Source: Alphaproteobacteria bacterium (GTDB lineage: Bacteria; Pseudomonadota; Alphaproteobacteria; DSM-16000; Inquilinaceae). From it: a stretch of DNA of 64,000 nt. The position numbers were made by a program, and so were the translations under genes. The stretch covers positions 124,001 to 188,000 of the forward strand of contig JANQGH010000100.1 in NCBI GenBank assembly GCA_028277405.1. Reading direction: 5' to 3'. Of the stretch, positions 41,866-51,016 are shown in pieces (position 1 is the stretch's first letter; each line of letters starts with the position of its first letter). The notes under the pieces are model-generated. The model was not told the origin of the DNA, did no database searches, and saw only the letters and a program-made list of their open reading frames with translations.

Positions 41866-43008
41866 TCAGTCTTTTTCCCCGCCCAGGAACTCGCGCACCT
41901 TGGCGAAAAAGCCGTGGCTTTCCGGATGGGTGTATTCCGCGCCGCCACCTTCTTCCTCGAACTGTTCCAGCAGCCGCTTTTGTTCTTTGGTCAGGTTGCG
42001 CGGCGTCTCGACATTGACCTCGACATACATGTCGCCGACCCGTTCGGAACGCAGCACGCTCATGCCCTTGCCGCGCAGCCGGAACCGGCCGCCGGACTGG
42101 GTGCCCGCCGGAATGTTGATCTTGGCCTTCGTGCCGTCGATCGTCGGCACCTCGATCGAGCCGCCGAGCGCGGCGCGGGTCATCGGTATCGGCGCCTCGC
42201 AGAACAAATCCGCGCCGTCGCGCTGGAAGAACCGGTGCTGTTTGATCGACAGGAAGATGTAGAGATCGCCCGGTGCCGCGCCGCGCATGCCGGCCTCGCC
42301 CTCGCCGGACAGGCGGATGCGCGTGCCATCCTCGACGCCCGGCGGGATCGTGACCTGCAAGGTGCGGTCCTTGCGCACCCGACCGTTGCCGCCGCAGGTC
42401 TTGCACGGGTTGCGGATGATCTGGCCCTGGCCGCCGCATTGCGGGCAGGTACGTTCCACGGTGAAGAAGCTTTGCTGGGCGCGCACCTTGCCCGCACCGC
42501 CGCAGCCGGGGCAGGTGACCGGGCTGCTGCCCGGCTCCGCACCGGATCCGTCGCAGGCCTCGCACGCGACCGAACTGGGGACACGCACCGATGCCTTGGC
42601 ACCGTTGAACGCCTCCTCCAGCGAGATTTCCAGATTGTAGCGCTGGTCCGCGCCACGGGCCGACTGCCGGCGCGACCGACGGCCGCCCATGAAGTCGCCG
42701 AACATCTCGTCGAAGATGTCGGCAAAGCCACCACCGCCGCCGAAGTCGAAGCCGCGGGCATGGCCATTGCCCATGCCGCCATTTTCGAACGCGGCATGGC
42801 CGAACCGGTCATACGCCGCCCGCTTCTGATCGTCCTTCAGGACGTCGTAGGCTTCGTTAAGATCCTTGAACTTCTGCTCCGCCGCCGCATCGCCCGGATT
42901 CTTGTCCGGATGATAACGCATTGCCTGCTGGCGGAAGGCGCGCTTGATCGCCGCGTCATCGGCGCCGCGTTCCACGCCCAAAACCGAGTAATAGTCCTGC
43001 TTGGCCAT
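41866..43008 (-). CDS. dnaJ: chaperone DnaJ
   Basis: 380 residues. The J domain has QDYYSVLGVERGADDAAIKRAFR and the HPD motif in RYHPDKNPGDA. A Gly/Phe-rich stretch follows (ENGGMGNGHARGFDFGGGG). Four CxxCxGxG zinc repeats (CEACDGSG, CPGCGGAG, CPQCGGQG, CKTCGGNG) span about residues 140-210, then the C-terminal substrate-binding domains. The ATG at 43008 is used; a GTG two codons upstream has no advantage. dnaK ends 137 bases upstream, and the gap holds a strong stem-loop. Confidence 0.97.
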   Translation of the reverse strand: MAKQDYYSVLGVERGADDAAIKRAFRQQAMRYHPDKNPGDAAAEQKFKDLNEAYDVLKDDQKRAAYDRFGHAAFENGGMGNGHARGFDFGGGGGFADIFDEMFGDFMGGRRSRRQSARGADQRYNLEISLEEAFNGAKASVRVPSSVACEACDGSGAEPGSSPVTCPGCGGAGKVRAQQSFFTVERTCPQCGGQGQIIRNPCKTCGGNGRVRKDRTLQVTIPPGVEDGTRIRLSGEGEAGMRGAAPGDLYIFLSIKQHRFFQRDGADLFCEAPIPMTRAALGGSIEVPTIDGTKAKINIPAGTQSGGRFRLRGKGMSVLRSERVGDMYVEVNVETPRNLTKEQKRLLEQFEEEGGGAEYTHPESHGFFAKVREFLGGEKD

Positions 43009-43075
43009 GCGCACTAAACCCCTATCGCATCGCCGCTAAGCGACACCCGGTCCGCCAATCGGCCGGACCCGCGAA

Positions 43076-43111
43076 CGCCGCCCTTCGATGGTCCTGACGG
43101 ACAGGGCGGCG
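43076..43111 (-). other. stem-loop between dnaK and dnaJ
   Basis: CGCCGCCCT (43076-43084) pairs perfectly with AGGGCGGCG (43103-43111). The 18-base loop contains a second pair GTCC/GGAC (43091-43094 with 43099-43102). No U run follows on the minus strand, so it is probably a processing, stabilising or partial attenuation element that lowers dnaJ relative to dnaK. The rest of the 137-base gap shows a weaker GTCCG/CGGAC hairpin near 43050-43067. Confidence 0.6.
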
Positions 43112-43145
43112 CCGCTTGATCATCGCTGCGGTCCAACGGTCGGCT

Positions 43146-45074
<1,929 letters not shown>

Positions 45075-45200
45075 TCTATCCCTCGTACTTCGTTGGCAGA
45101 GTCTCGCCGGGCCCCATTAGGCACCCTCTTGGAGATCCCCTTCTTGAATGCAAATGGCCGGCCCCCGAATGAATGGCTGGGAACGGCCTCACCTCCGGTG

Positions 45201-45229
45201 ATATAGGCGACGGCCAATGGCCCTACAAG
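45201..45229 (-). promoter_or_regulatory. RpoH (heat-shock) promoter of dnaK
   Basis: On the minus strand CTTG (45229-45226), an 18-base spacer, then CCTATAT (45207-45201). This fits the alphaproteobacterial RpoH consensus CTTG-N17/18-CyTATnT. Transcription would start about 120 bases before the dnaK ATG. No CIRCE element is present in this leader. Confidence 0.75.
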
Positions 45230-45279
45230 CCGCGCGGATAGTCGGTTTTCGATTCATTTCTCCGCCCGGCGCACCTGCC

Positions 45280-45295
45280 ACCCACGCGCGTGGGT
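45280..45295. repeat. perfect 16-bp palindrome at the end of the rhomboid gene
   Basis: ACCCACGCGCGTGGGT is fully symmetric and touches the rhomboid stop codon. It lies about 50 bases upstream of the dnaK -35. As RNA it could fold into a short hairpin with a GCGC loop; as DNA it could be a binding site. No U run follows. Confidence 0.5.
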
Positions 45296-45999
45296 CAGCG
45301 AAACCTGATTCGGTTCGGGCGAAATGCCATCAACCAGCCCCCGACGAAGCCGCCGAGATGCGCCTGCCAGGCGATCTGCCCGTCGACGCCCAGCATCGCG
45401 CCACCGAAGATCGCAAACAGCGCGTTGGTGCCGACCAGCACGATCAGCAGGCTCCACCCCGTGCGCCGGCGCCTGGGATCGGGCGCGCTGACCATCAGCC
45501 GGCTGGCGCCGGCGAAACAGCCCGCCACCGCGCCCGACGCGCCGAACATCACGAAGCCGCCGCTCCAATCCAGGATCAACTGGGCGGCGGCGCCGGACAG
45601 CGTCGCGACCAGCAGCAGGAGCAGATAGCGCCGAGGCCCGAATACCCGCTCGCACAGGGCGCCGAAGGCCAGCAGGAAGCCGGCATTCAGGGCCCAGTGC
45701 ACCCAGTCGAGATGCACCAGCGTGTGCAGCACCAGGCCGCCGAACCCGAACAGGGCCAGCGGCCCCAGCGGGTCGGCCCAGGCGGCCGCCAGCCGGGCCG
45801 GCACCAGCGCGAAATGCAGGACGATCCAGTACTGCCAGTCCCGCGGCACGACCTGCAACAGCAGGAACATGGCGGTGATGACGCCCACCGCCGCCAAGGT
45901 GATCGGCGGCACGTTGAACATCGGCTGGCGCACCGGTCGCGCATACATCTGGTCGCGTGGGTCGTTTCGCGGCGCGTTCTCTCTTGGGGGCTCGTCCAT
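45295..45999 (-). CDS. rhomboid-family intramembrane serine protease
   Basis: 234 residues from ATG 45999, with six or so membrane helices. The catalytic dyad is visible: Ser155 in MFGASGAVAG and His214 in WQAHLGGFVGGW. HWALNAGFLLAFG provides the HxxxN-type oxyanion helix, although the first His is followed by a Trp. Rhomboids cleave transmembrane helices within the membrane. The N-terminal 25 residues are a charged cytoplasmic stretch. A longer open frame upstream lacks similarity. It lies upstream of dnaK on the same strand, separated by the dnaK heat-shock promoter. Confidence 0.88.
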   Translation of the reverse strand: MDEPPRENAPRNDPRDQMYARPVRQPMFNVPPITLAAVGVITAMFLLLQVVPRDWQYWIVLHFALVPARLAAAWADPLGPLALFGFGGLVLHTLVHLDWVHWALNAGFLLAFGALCERVFGPRRYLLLLLVATLSGAAAQLILDWSGGFVMFGASGAVAGCFAGASRLMVSAPDPRRRRTGWSLLIVLVGTNALFAIFGGAMLGVDGQIAWQAHLGGFVGGWLMAFRPNRIRFR

Positions 46000-46015
46000 G
46001 CCCCTTATTAGGGGC
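46000..46015 (-). promoter_or_regulatory. hairpin immediately upstream of the rhomboid start codon
   Basis: GCCCCT-TATT-AGGGGC (plus-strand reading) forms a perfect 6-bp stem with a 4-base loop that ends exactly one base before the minus-strand ATG. The purine-rich part AAGGGG that would serve as ribosome binding site is inside the stem, so the structure may limit translation initiation. Confidence 0.45.
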
Positions 46016-46041
46016 CGCGCGGCAATTCCACCAGGGCGCTC

Positions 46042-46084
46042 TTGACAATGGGGCGTGGACCCCCATTCTTGAGCGATCATTCAA
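46042..46084 (+). promoter_or_regulatory. promoter and first TetR operator
   Basis: A perfect -35 TTGACA (46042-46047) with a weak -10 (CATTCT, 46064-46069) overlaps the palindrome TTGAGCGATCATTCAA (46069-46084). The regulator gene starts at 46101. The same motif recurs before the next gene, which supports an operator of this TetR protein. Confidence 0.7.
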
Positions 46085-46100
46085 AAACGGTCGCATACCC

Positions 46101-46682
46101 ATGGGGCGTCCCCGCGAGTTCGATGAGGCACAGGTTCTGGACCAGGCCATGAAAGTGTTCTGGCGCCAGGGCTATGCCGCGACCTCGGTCAAGGATCTGG
46201 TGCGCGAAACCGGGCTGAACCCCGGGAGCCTTTACGAGGCGTTCGGGGACAAGCACGAGCTGTTCCTGTCGGCGATCAATCATTACCGCGCCTCCGTCGT
46301 GCGACGCCGCCTGGAAGACATGGAACGGCTGGGCCCCGGCCGTGACCGCATCGCCGGCTTCTTCAACGACCTGGTCCGCTTCTCGACCGGCGAGGGCCGG
46401 CTGATGGGCTGTCTGATGACCAATTCCGCCGTTGAGCTGGCGCCCCATGACCGCGATGTCGCCGTGCTTGTCGCGGCCAATCTGGCCGAGATGGAGCGCG
46501 CCTTCCGCCGCCTGGTCGAACGCGGCCAGCAAGACGGCAGCATCGCCAACCGCGACCCCGCCGCCGACATCGCCCGCTATCTGACCGTCGGCGTCCAGGG
46601 GTTGCGCGTGATGTCAAAGACCAATCCGGACGCCGGTGCGCTCAGCGCTGTCGTCCGTCAGATCCTCTCGGCATTGGGCTGA
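46101..46682 (+). CDS. TetR-family repressor
   Basis: 193 residues from ATG 46101. The N-terminal helix-turn-helix is standard: MGRPREFDEAQVLDQAMKVFWRQGYAATSVKDLVRETGLNPGSLYEAFGDKHELF (residues 1-55). The C-terminal ligand domain (LMGCLMTNSAVELAPHDRDVA, then IARYLTVGVQGLRVMSK) resembles the TetR_C_16/AcrR-like set that responds to electrophiles or drugs, with a Cys near 104. Two matching palindromes flank the gene, so it should repress itself and the peroxiredoxin-like gene downstream. Confidence 0.9.
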   Translation: MGRPREFDEAQVLDQAMKVFWRQGYAATSVKDLVRETGLNPGSLYEAFGDKHELFLSAINHYRASVVRRRLEDMERLGPGRDRIAGFFNDLVRFSTGEGRLMGCLMTNSAVELAPHDRDVAVLVAANLAEMERAFRRLVERGQQDGSIANRDPAADIARYLTVGVQGLRVMSKTNPDAGALSAVVRQILSALG

Positions 46683-46698
46683 GAGTTTTGCTCAGTTT

Positions 46699-46714
46699 TT
46701 GAGCGTTCGTTCAA
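46699..46714 (+). promoter_or_regulatory. second TetR operator
   Basis: TTGAGCGTTCGTTCAA is a 16-base palindrome sharing 14 of 16 bases with the copy at 46069-46084. Together they give TTGAGCGWTCRTTCAA. It lies 23 bases before the start of the peroxiredoxin-like gene and 16 bases after the TetR stop, so the second gene probably also has its own regulated start. Confidence 0.75.
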
Positions 46715-46737
46715 CTACGTCACTTGAAGGAAACCCC

Positions 46738-47262
46738 ATGATCAAACCGCGTCAACCCGTTCCCGCCCTGTCCGTTCCGTTGCTGGGCGGCGGCACCTGG
46801 ACCCTGGCCGACCAGAAGCCGGAGAATTTCACCATGGTGGTCGTCTATCGCGGCTATCACTGCCCGATCTGTTCCGGCTATCTCGGCGATCTCAACCGCA
46901 AGGCCGCGCAGTTCGCCGAGAAGGGCGTGAACGTCCTGGTCGTTTCCAGCGACACCGAGGAACGGGCGGCCGAGGCCAAGGAGAAATGGGGCCTCGACAA
47001 TCTGACCATCGGCTATGGGCTGACCCTGGACAGCGGCCGCGAATGGGGCCTGTTCGTCTCGTCCAGCCGGGGCAAGACCTCGACCGGCGTCGTGGAGCCC
47101 GACCTGTTCCTGGAACCGGGCCTGTTCCTCGTCCGGCCGGACGGCACGCTCTACTGGGCGTCAATCCAGACCATGCCGTTTGCCCGGCCGCAGTTCGGTG
47201 AGGTGCTGAAGGGGCTCGACTTCGCGATCGAGAAAAACTACCCGGCACGCGGCGAGGTTTAG
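46738..47262 (+). CDS. peroxiredoxin-like (AhpC/TSA family) protein
   Basis: 174 residues. Thioredoxin fold with the active-site segment MVVVYRGYHCPICSGYLGDLNRK; Cys43 and Cys46 form a CxxC, as in peroxiredoxin-like reductases of the alkyl hydroperoxide type. VLVVSSDTEERAAEAKEKWG is the usual second strand-helix. ATG at 46738 follows AAGGA by eight bases. It is adjacent to a TetR gene that shares its operator, so it is probably induced by an electrophile or peroxide. Confidence 0.87.
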   Translation: MIKPRQPVPALSVPLLGGGTWTLADQKPENFTMVVVYRGYHCPICSGYLGDLNRKAAQFAEKGVNVLVVSSDTEERAAEAKEKWGLDNLTIGYGLTLDSGREWGLFVSSSRGKTSTGVVEPDLFLEPGLFLVRPDGTLYWASIQTMPFARPQFGEVLKGLDFAIEKNYPARGEV

Positions 47263-47281
47263 TCTCCGCCGTGACCGCAAC

Positions 47282-47326
47282 TGCGGTAGGATGCGGGGGC
47301 CATGATCGTCTCCGCATCCTACCGCA
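47282..47326 (+). promoter_or_regulatory. perfect 15-bp inverted repeat around a start codon
   Basis: TGCGGTAGGATGCGG (47282-47296) and CCGCATCCTACCGCA (47312-47326) are exact reverse complements separated by 15 bases. The ATG of the DUF1848 gene (47302-47304) lies in the loop and the 3' arm covers codons 4-9. The G run before the ATG is at the stem-loop junction. As RNA this would be a very stable hairpin over the initiation site. Confidence 0.9.
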
Positions 47327-48150
47327 CGGACATTCCAGCCTTTCACGCAAGCTGGTTCGCCGACCGCTATCGCGAGGGCAGCGTCCTGGTGGCGAATCCG
47401 TACGGCGGCAAGCCCTATCGGGTGGCCCTGGCCGGGCCCGATCTGGACGGCTTCGTGTTCTGGACGCGCAACATCGCGCCGTTTCGGTCGGCTCTGGCCG
47501 AGGTCACCCAGCCGTTCATGGTCCAGTTCACGGTCACGGGCTATCCACGGCTGCTGGACGCGCGGACGCCAGAGCCGGATGTCGCGCTGGGCCAGATCCG
47601 CGACCTCGCCAACCGTTATGGCGACCGGGCCGTCGTCTGGCGCTATGACCCGATCCTGATCAGTGATCTGACGCCACCGGACTGGCATCGGCGCACCTTC
47701 GCGACGCTGGCGGACCGGCTGAAGGACGCGGTCGATGAGGTCGTGTGCTCGTTCGCCCAGCTTTACCGCAAGACCGAGCGGAACCTTGCCAAACGGCTAG
47801 GTACCGGGAGCTGGCGAGACCCATCTTTGGAAGAAAAGCGCGACTTGCTCGCGGATCTGTCCACCATCGCGGCCGAAAACGGCATCAGCCTCACCCTGTG
47901 CACCCAGCCCGAGCTCACAGACTTTCCGGCGACACGCTGCGTCGACACGCAGCGCCTGGCCGACGTCGCCGGCAGGCCGATCGCCGGCCGGACCAAGGGC
48001 AACCGCCCCGGCTGCCTGTGCGCCGAATCGAGAGACATCGGCGCCTACGACACCTGCGCCCATGGCTGCGCGTACTGCTATGCCGTCGCCGACCACGAGG
48101 CGGTGCGACGTCGCCTCAAATCGCCCGATGCGGATACCTGCGTTGCATAA
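47302..48150 (+). CDS. DUF1848 family protein with a C-terminal cysteine cluster
   Basis: 282 residues. IVSASYRTDIPAFHASWF at the N-terminus and the C-terminal CLCAESRDIGAYDTCAHGCAYCYAVAD are the family signatures. The latter has five Cys in an arrangement resembling a radical-SAM or Fe-S site, though placed at the C-terminus. LAKRLGTG and the SLTLCTQPEL strand lie between. The function of DUF1848 is not established; a SAM-like barrel is suspected. The start codon is fixed by the conserved N-terminus and lies in the loop of a 15-bp stem. Confidence 0.85.
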   Translation: MIVSASYRTDIPAFHASWFADRYREGSVLVANPYGGKPYRVALAGPDLDGFVFWTRNIAPFRSALAEVTQPFMVQFTVTGYPRLLDARTPEPDVALGQIRDLANRYGDRAVVWRYDPILISDLTPPDWHRRTFATLADRLKDAVDEVVCSFAQLYRKTERNLAKRLGTGSWRDPSLEEKRDLLADLSTIAAENGISLTLCTQPELTDFPATRCVDTQRLADVAGRPIAGRTKGNRPGCLCAESRDIGAYDTCAHGCAYCYAVADHEAVRRRLKSPDADTCVA

Positions 48151-48225
48151 CGGCACCGTCGCAAACCGTGTTCCGCCAACCGATCTGAAGAGTCATCCGA
48201 TGGACCTCACCAAACGAGGGCAGTC

Positions 48226-48531
48226 ATGAGTGATCGCATTCAAACCAGTCTCGATGGCGCCCAGCCGCCGGCCGACCTTTCAGCGCCGCTTCAGGCCCTT
48301 TGGTGGCTGAAGAAGGGCGACCTGCACATGGGGCCGGAATGGCGCACGGCGCATGAAATCTGCCAATCCGTTGATGGCGACAAGGCCCATGATTGGGTGC
48401 ACGCCCTGGTGCACTGGATCGAGGGCGACGAGAGCAACGCCAACTATTGGTATCGGCGTGTCGGCGAGCAGCGGCACGGAACCGACATTGCGGGCGAGTG
48501 GCAGTACATTGTCGATCGGCTGGGCGGCTAG
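48226..48531 (+). CDS. conserved hypothetical 101-residue protein
   Basis: The pattern LQALWWLKKGDLHMGPEWRTAHEICQ...AHDWVHALVHWIEGDESNANYWYRRVG is one I recognise from many bacteria and some fungi without known function. It is rich in Trp and His, so a metal or heme site is possible. It begins about 75 bases after the DUF1848 gene; the two could be co-transcribed. The stop overlaps the convergent YjbR gene by four bases. Confidence 0.8.
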   Translation: MSDRIQTSLDGAQPPADLSAPLQALWWLKKGDLHMGPEWRTAHEICQSVDGDKAHDWVHALVHWIEGDESNANYWYRRVGEQRHGTDIAGEWQYIVDRLGG

Positions 48532-48914
48532 CTCTGTGTTCTGGGGTGCGACGGCAGGTCGATAAGCCCAAACTCACGCTGCTTCTTCTTTGACAGGCCC
48601 GACGCCACGATGCGGTGGGATTCCCGCAAATAGACCTTCAGGTCATCGTCCGAAAGGCCGGGCTGGGCGTAGTGCTGGATCCATTTCATGCCGCGTGAGG
48701 CCAGATACGGTGCGGGCCGCAGGCCCGGCTGTTCGCGCAGGATCTCGAACGACAGGTCGGAGACCTTGAAGGTGAACGCCGGCTGACCGTCACCCCAGCC
48801 GCCGATGGCGAACACCTTGCCGCCGACCTTCCAGACATGTGAGCCGCCCCATTGGACGACATGGGACGTCGCGGGCAGGGATCCGCAAAAGGCGTTGTAC
48901 TCTTCATAGGTCAT
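48528..48914 (-). CDS. MmcQ/YjbR family protein
   Basis: 128 residues from ATG 48914 (MTYEEYNAFCGSLPATSHVVQWGG). The family hallmarks are the double-wing core WKVGGKVFAIGGWGDGQPAFTFKVSDLSFEILREQPG and the C-terminal SHRIVASGLSKKKQ. The fold resembles DNA-binding wings, but the role is not known. The open frame extends to 48956 without family similarity. Divergent from the TerB-Coq4 gene at 48997, with 82 bases between the two starts. Confidence 0.88.
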   Translation of the reverse strand: MTYEEYNAFCGSLPATSHVVQWGGSHVWKVGGKVFAIGGWGDGQPAFTFKVSDLSFEILREQPGLRPAPYLASRGMKWIQHYAQPGLSDDDLKVYLRESHRIVASGLSKKKQREFGLIDLPSHPRTQS

Positions 48915-48996
48915 TGGTCGTCTGGAAACTAAAGCAAGTCGAGAAGAGACCGGCATGGTAGACTAGGCGCCCCCAAGATCGTGGAGCCTGGACCCG

Positions 48997-49998
48997 ATGT
49001 CCACAAATCAGACGCCGACACCCATCCCGCCGCTGCGGCCCGACGCCGCCGGCGCTGATCAGGTTCTGGCCGCCATGGCGGCCGTCGCCACGGCAAACGG
49101 CGCGGCGTTGAGCGACATCGACCGAAGGATGCTGGCCGGCGCCAGCCTCTACATCTTCGGGCAAGGCACACCCTTCGATGCCACCGCCCTTCCGGACAGC
49201 ACGCCGGAAAGCCTGGCATCGGCGCTGACCGGAACGGACCTGGCACAAGACGCGGCGCGCATGCTGGCCGTCATGGCGCTGGTTGACGGCAAGCTGGATA
49301 CCGACCGTATCGACAGCGTTTTCGCCTATGCCGACGCGCTGGACATGCACGACCCGTACATGAAGCTGTTGCGCATGAGCATCGACGGCGACGAACCGGC
49401 GGCGCTGGCGGAAATGATCAACGCCAACATGATCAGCATCACCGGCAAGCCCTGGACGTCGGGCGACATCAATGAATGGCTGACGCCGTACGGTCACGGC
49501 CACGAAGACGAGAAGATGGCCGACCGGTTCGAGGCCTTGGAAGAGCTACCGGAAGCCTCGTTCGGCCACCATTTCTGGGCCCATTTCAAGCACAGCAACT
49601 ATGAATTCCCGGGCGAACCGACCGCGCTGAACGCCGCCTTTTCAAAGCCGCACGACTCAGCCCATGTGCTGACCGGCTTTGCCACCGACCCGCGCGGGGA
49701 GCTGCTGGTCTCGACCTTCACCTCGACGATGCACCCCTACTACCCGCTAGCCGGACACGTCCTGCCCGTGATCTTCAGTTGGCATCTCAATGTCGAGATC
49801 AACAAGGTGGCCAAGGACGCCAAGGGCGCCCTCGACCCGGACGTGTTCTGGCGCGCCTGGGCCGGGGGCGCGGCGACGACGGTCGACACGTTCGATCCCA
49901 AATGGGACTTCTGGGAACATATCGAGACGCCGTTGATCGACCTGCGTCGCCGCTGGGCGATCCCGGACGAAGGGCTCGACTTCAAGAACCCGTCTTAG
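48997..49998 (+). CDS. TerB-like/Coq4-like fusion protein
   Basis: 333 residues. The first part (about 15-130) is a helical TerB-like domain (AARMLAVMALVDGKLDTDRIDSVFAYADAL). The second (about 185-330) resembles Coq4: the HDxxHx11E motif reads HDSAHVLTGFATDPRGE (near 229-245), followed by HVLPVIFSWHLNVEINKVAKDA. Coq4 takes part in ubiquinone synthesis, at the C1 oxidative decarboxylation step, and is present in some Alphaproteobacteria. The metal-site residues are intact, so catalysis is plausible. The N-terminal fusion is the unusual point. It converges with the AraC/Ogt gene, four-base overlap. Confidence 0.8.
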   Translation: MSTNQTPTPIPPLRPDAAGADQVLAAMAAVATANGAALSDIDRRMLAGASLYIFGQGTPFDATALPDSTPESLASALTGTDLAQDAARMLAVMALVDGKLDTDRIDSVFAYADALDMHDPYMKLLRMSIDGDEPAALAEMINANMISITGKPWTSGDINEWLTPYGHGHEDEKMADRFEALEELPEASFGHHFWAHFKHSNYEFPGEPTALNAAFSKPHDSAHVLTGFATDPRGELLVSTFTSTMHPYYPLAGHVLPVIFSWHLNVEINKVAKDAKGALDPDVFWRAWAGGAATTVDTFDPKWDFWEHIETPLIDLRRRWAIPDEGLDFKNPS

Positions 49999-50852
49999 GC
50001 AACACCGTCGGCCAACGCCGCCTCCCAGGCCAGCAAGGCGCGCTTGCGCACCGGCCCCCAGCGGTAGTTGTGGATGGCGCCGCTGTTGCGGATCACCCGG
50101 TGGCAGGGGATCAGGTAGGCGATCGGGTTGTTGCCGACGGCGGACCCGACCGCCCGCGATGCCGTGGGCTGTCCAATCCAACTGGCGAGATCGCCGTAGG
50201 AGGTGACCGCGCCTTGGGGCACGCGCAGCAGCGCCTCCCACACCTTCACCTGAAAGTTCGTGCCGCGCAGCACGAGGGTCAGCGGTTCCTTCGCATTGTC
50301 GTTGGTCGCGAACGCGGCCTCGGCCAGCGGGCGCGTCGCCTCGTCGTCACGCACCAGCCGCGCCAGCCCCCAATCCTGCTTGAAGGCGGCGATCGTCGCG
50401 TCCTCGTCACCGTTTTCGACGAAACCCAGCCAGCAAATGCCCCGATCGGTCGCGCCGATCAGCGCCCGGCCGAGCGGTGCGTCATGCAACCCCCAGCGGA
50501 TCAACAGCGACGGGCCCTTTTCCTTGTACTCGCCGGGCGTCATGGCCTCGCAGGCGATGAACAGATCGTGCAGGCGCGACGGCCCGGACAGGCCGGAATC
50601 AAGCGCGGCGTCCAGCACGCTGGCGCGGCTGTCCAAAAGCTGCTTGGCGTGGTTGACCGTCAGATACTGGCCGAACCGTTTCGGGCTGATGCCCACCCGG
50701 CGCTTGAACGAGCGCTGGAAGTGAAACGGCGACTGGCCGGCAACATCGGCCACCTCGTCCAGCGAGGGCTGATCGAGATAGTGGTCGACCATATAGTCGA
50801 TCGCGTTAATGATACCGGGTGCGTCGGCAAGGGTATCGGGATCATGAACCAT
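49995..50852 (-). CDS. AraC-domain/O6-methylguanine-DNA methyltransferase fusion (Ada-like)
   Basis: 285 residues from ATG 50852 (MVHDPDTLADAPG). The AraC helix-turn-helix occupies about 15-120 (LDEVADVAGQSPFHFQRSFKRRVGISPKRFGQYLTVNHAKQLL). The Ogt part follows with TNFQVKVWEALLRVPQGAVTSYGDLA and the acceptor motif IPCHRVIRNSGAIHNYRWG (Cys near 247). The N-terminal Cys4 zinc domain that senses methylphosphotriesters in E. coli Ada is missing. It repairs O6-methylguanine and may regulate genes. An in-frame start at 50903 is less likely. Confidence 0.88.
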   Translation of the reverse strand: MVHDPDTLADAPGIINAIDYMVDHYLDQPSLDEVADVAGQSPFHFQRSFKRRVGISPKRFGQYLTVNHAKQLLDSRASVLDAALDSGLSGPSRLHDLFIACEAMTPGEYKEKGPSLLIRWGLHDAPLGRALIGATDRGICWLGFVENGDEDATIAAFKQDWGLARLVRDDEATRPLAEAAFATNDNAKEPLTLVLRGTNFQVKVWEALLRVPQGAVTSYGDLASWIGQPTASRAVGSAVGNNPIAYLIPCHRVIRNSGAIHNYRWGPVRKRALLAWEAALADGVA

Positions 50853-51016
50853 GAGACCGTCTGGCACCGGAGTTCTCCTCAACACAGCTAAGTATGGTGC
50901 CAATCTGCGCCGGCGTCAGCAGGCGCGAAACCCGATTCTTGCGCAATTGCAGTCCGGTTCGGCCGGCCGCTCTAAGCAGTTCCGACCGGAAGCGAGGCAA
51001 CCAGAGGGAGGGTCCG

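Noticed and set aside
41831..42565. Upstream extension of dapB into dnaJ
   Set aside because: The extra 245 codons are a different frame of dnaJ. DapB has its canonical MKFGVVGSSGRMG start at 41830.
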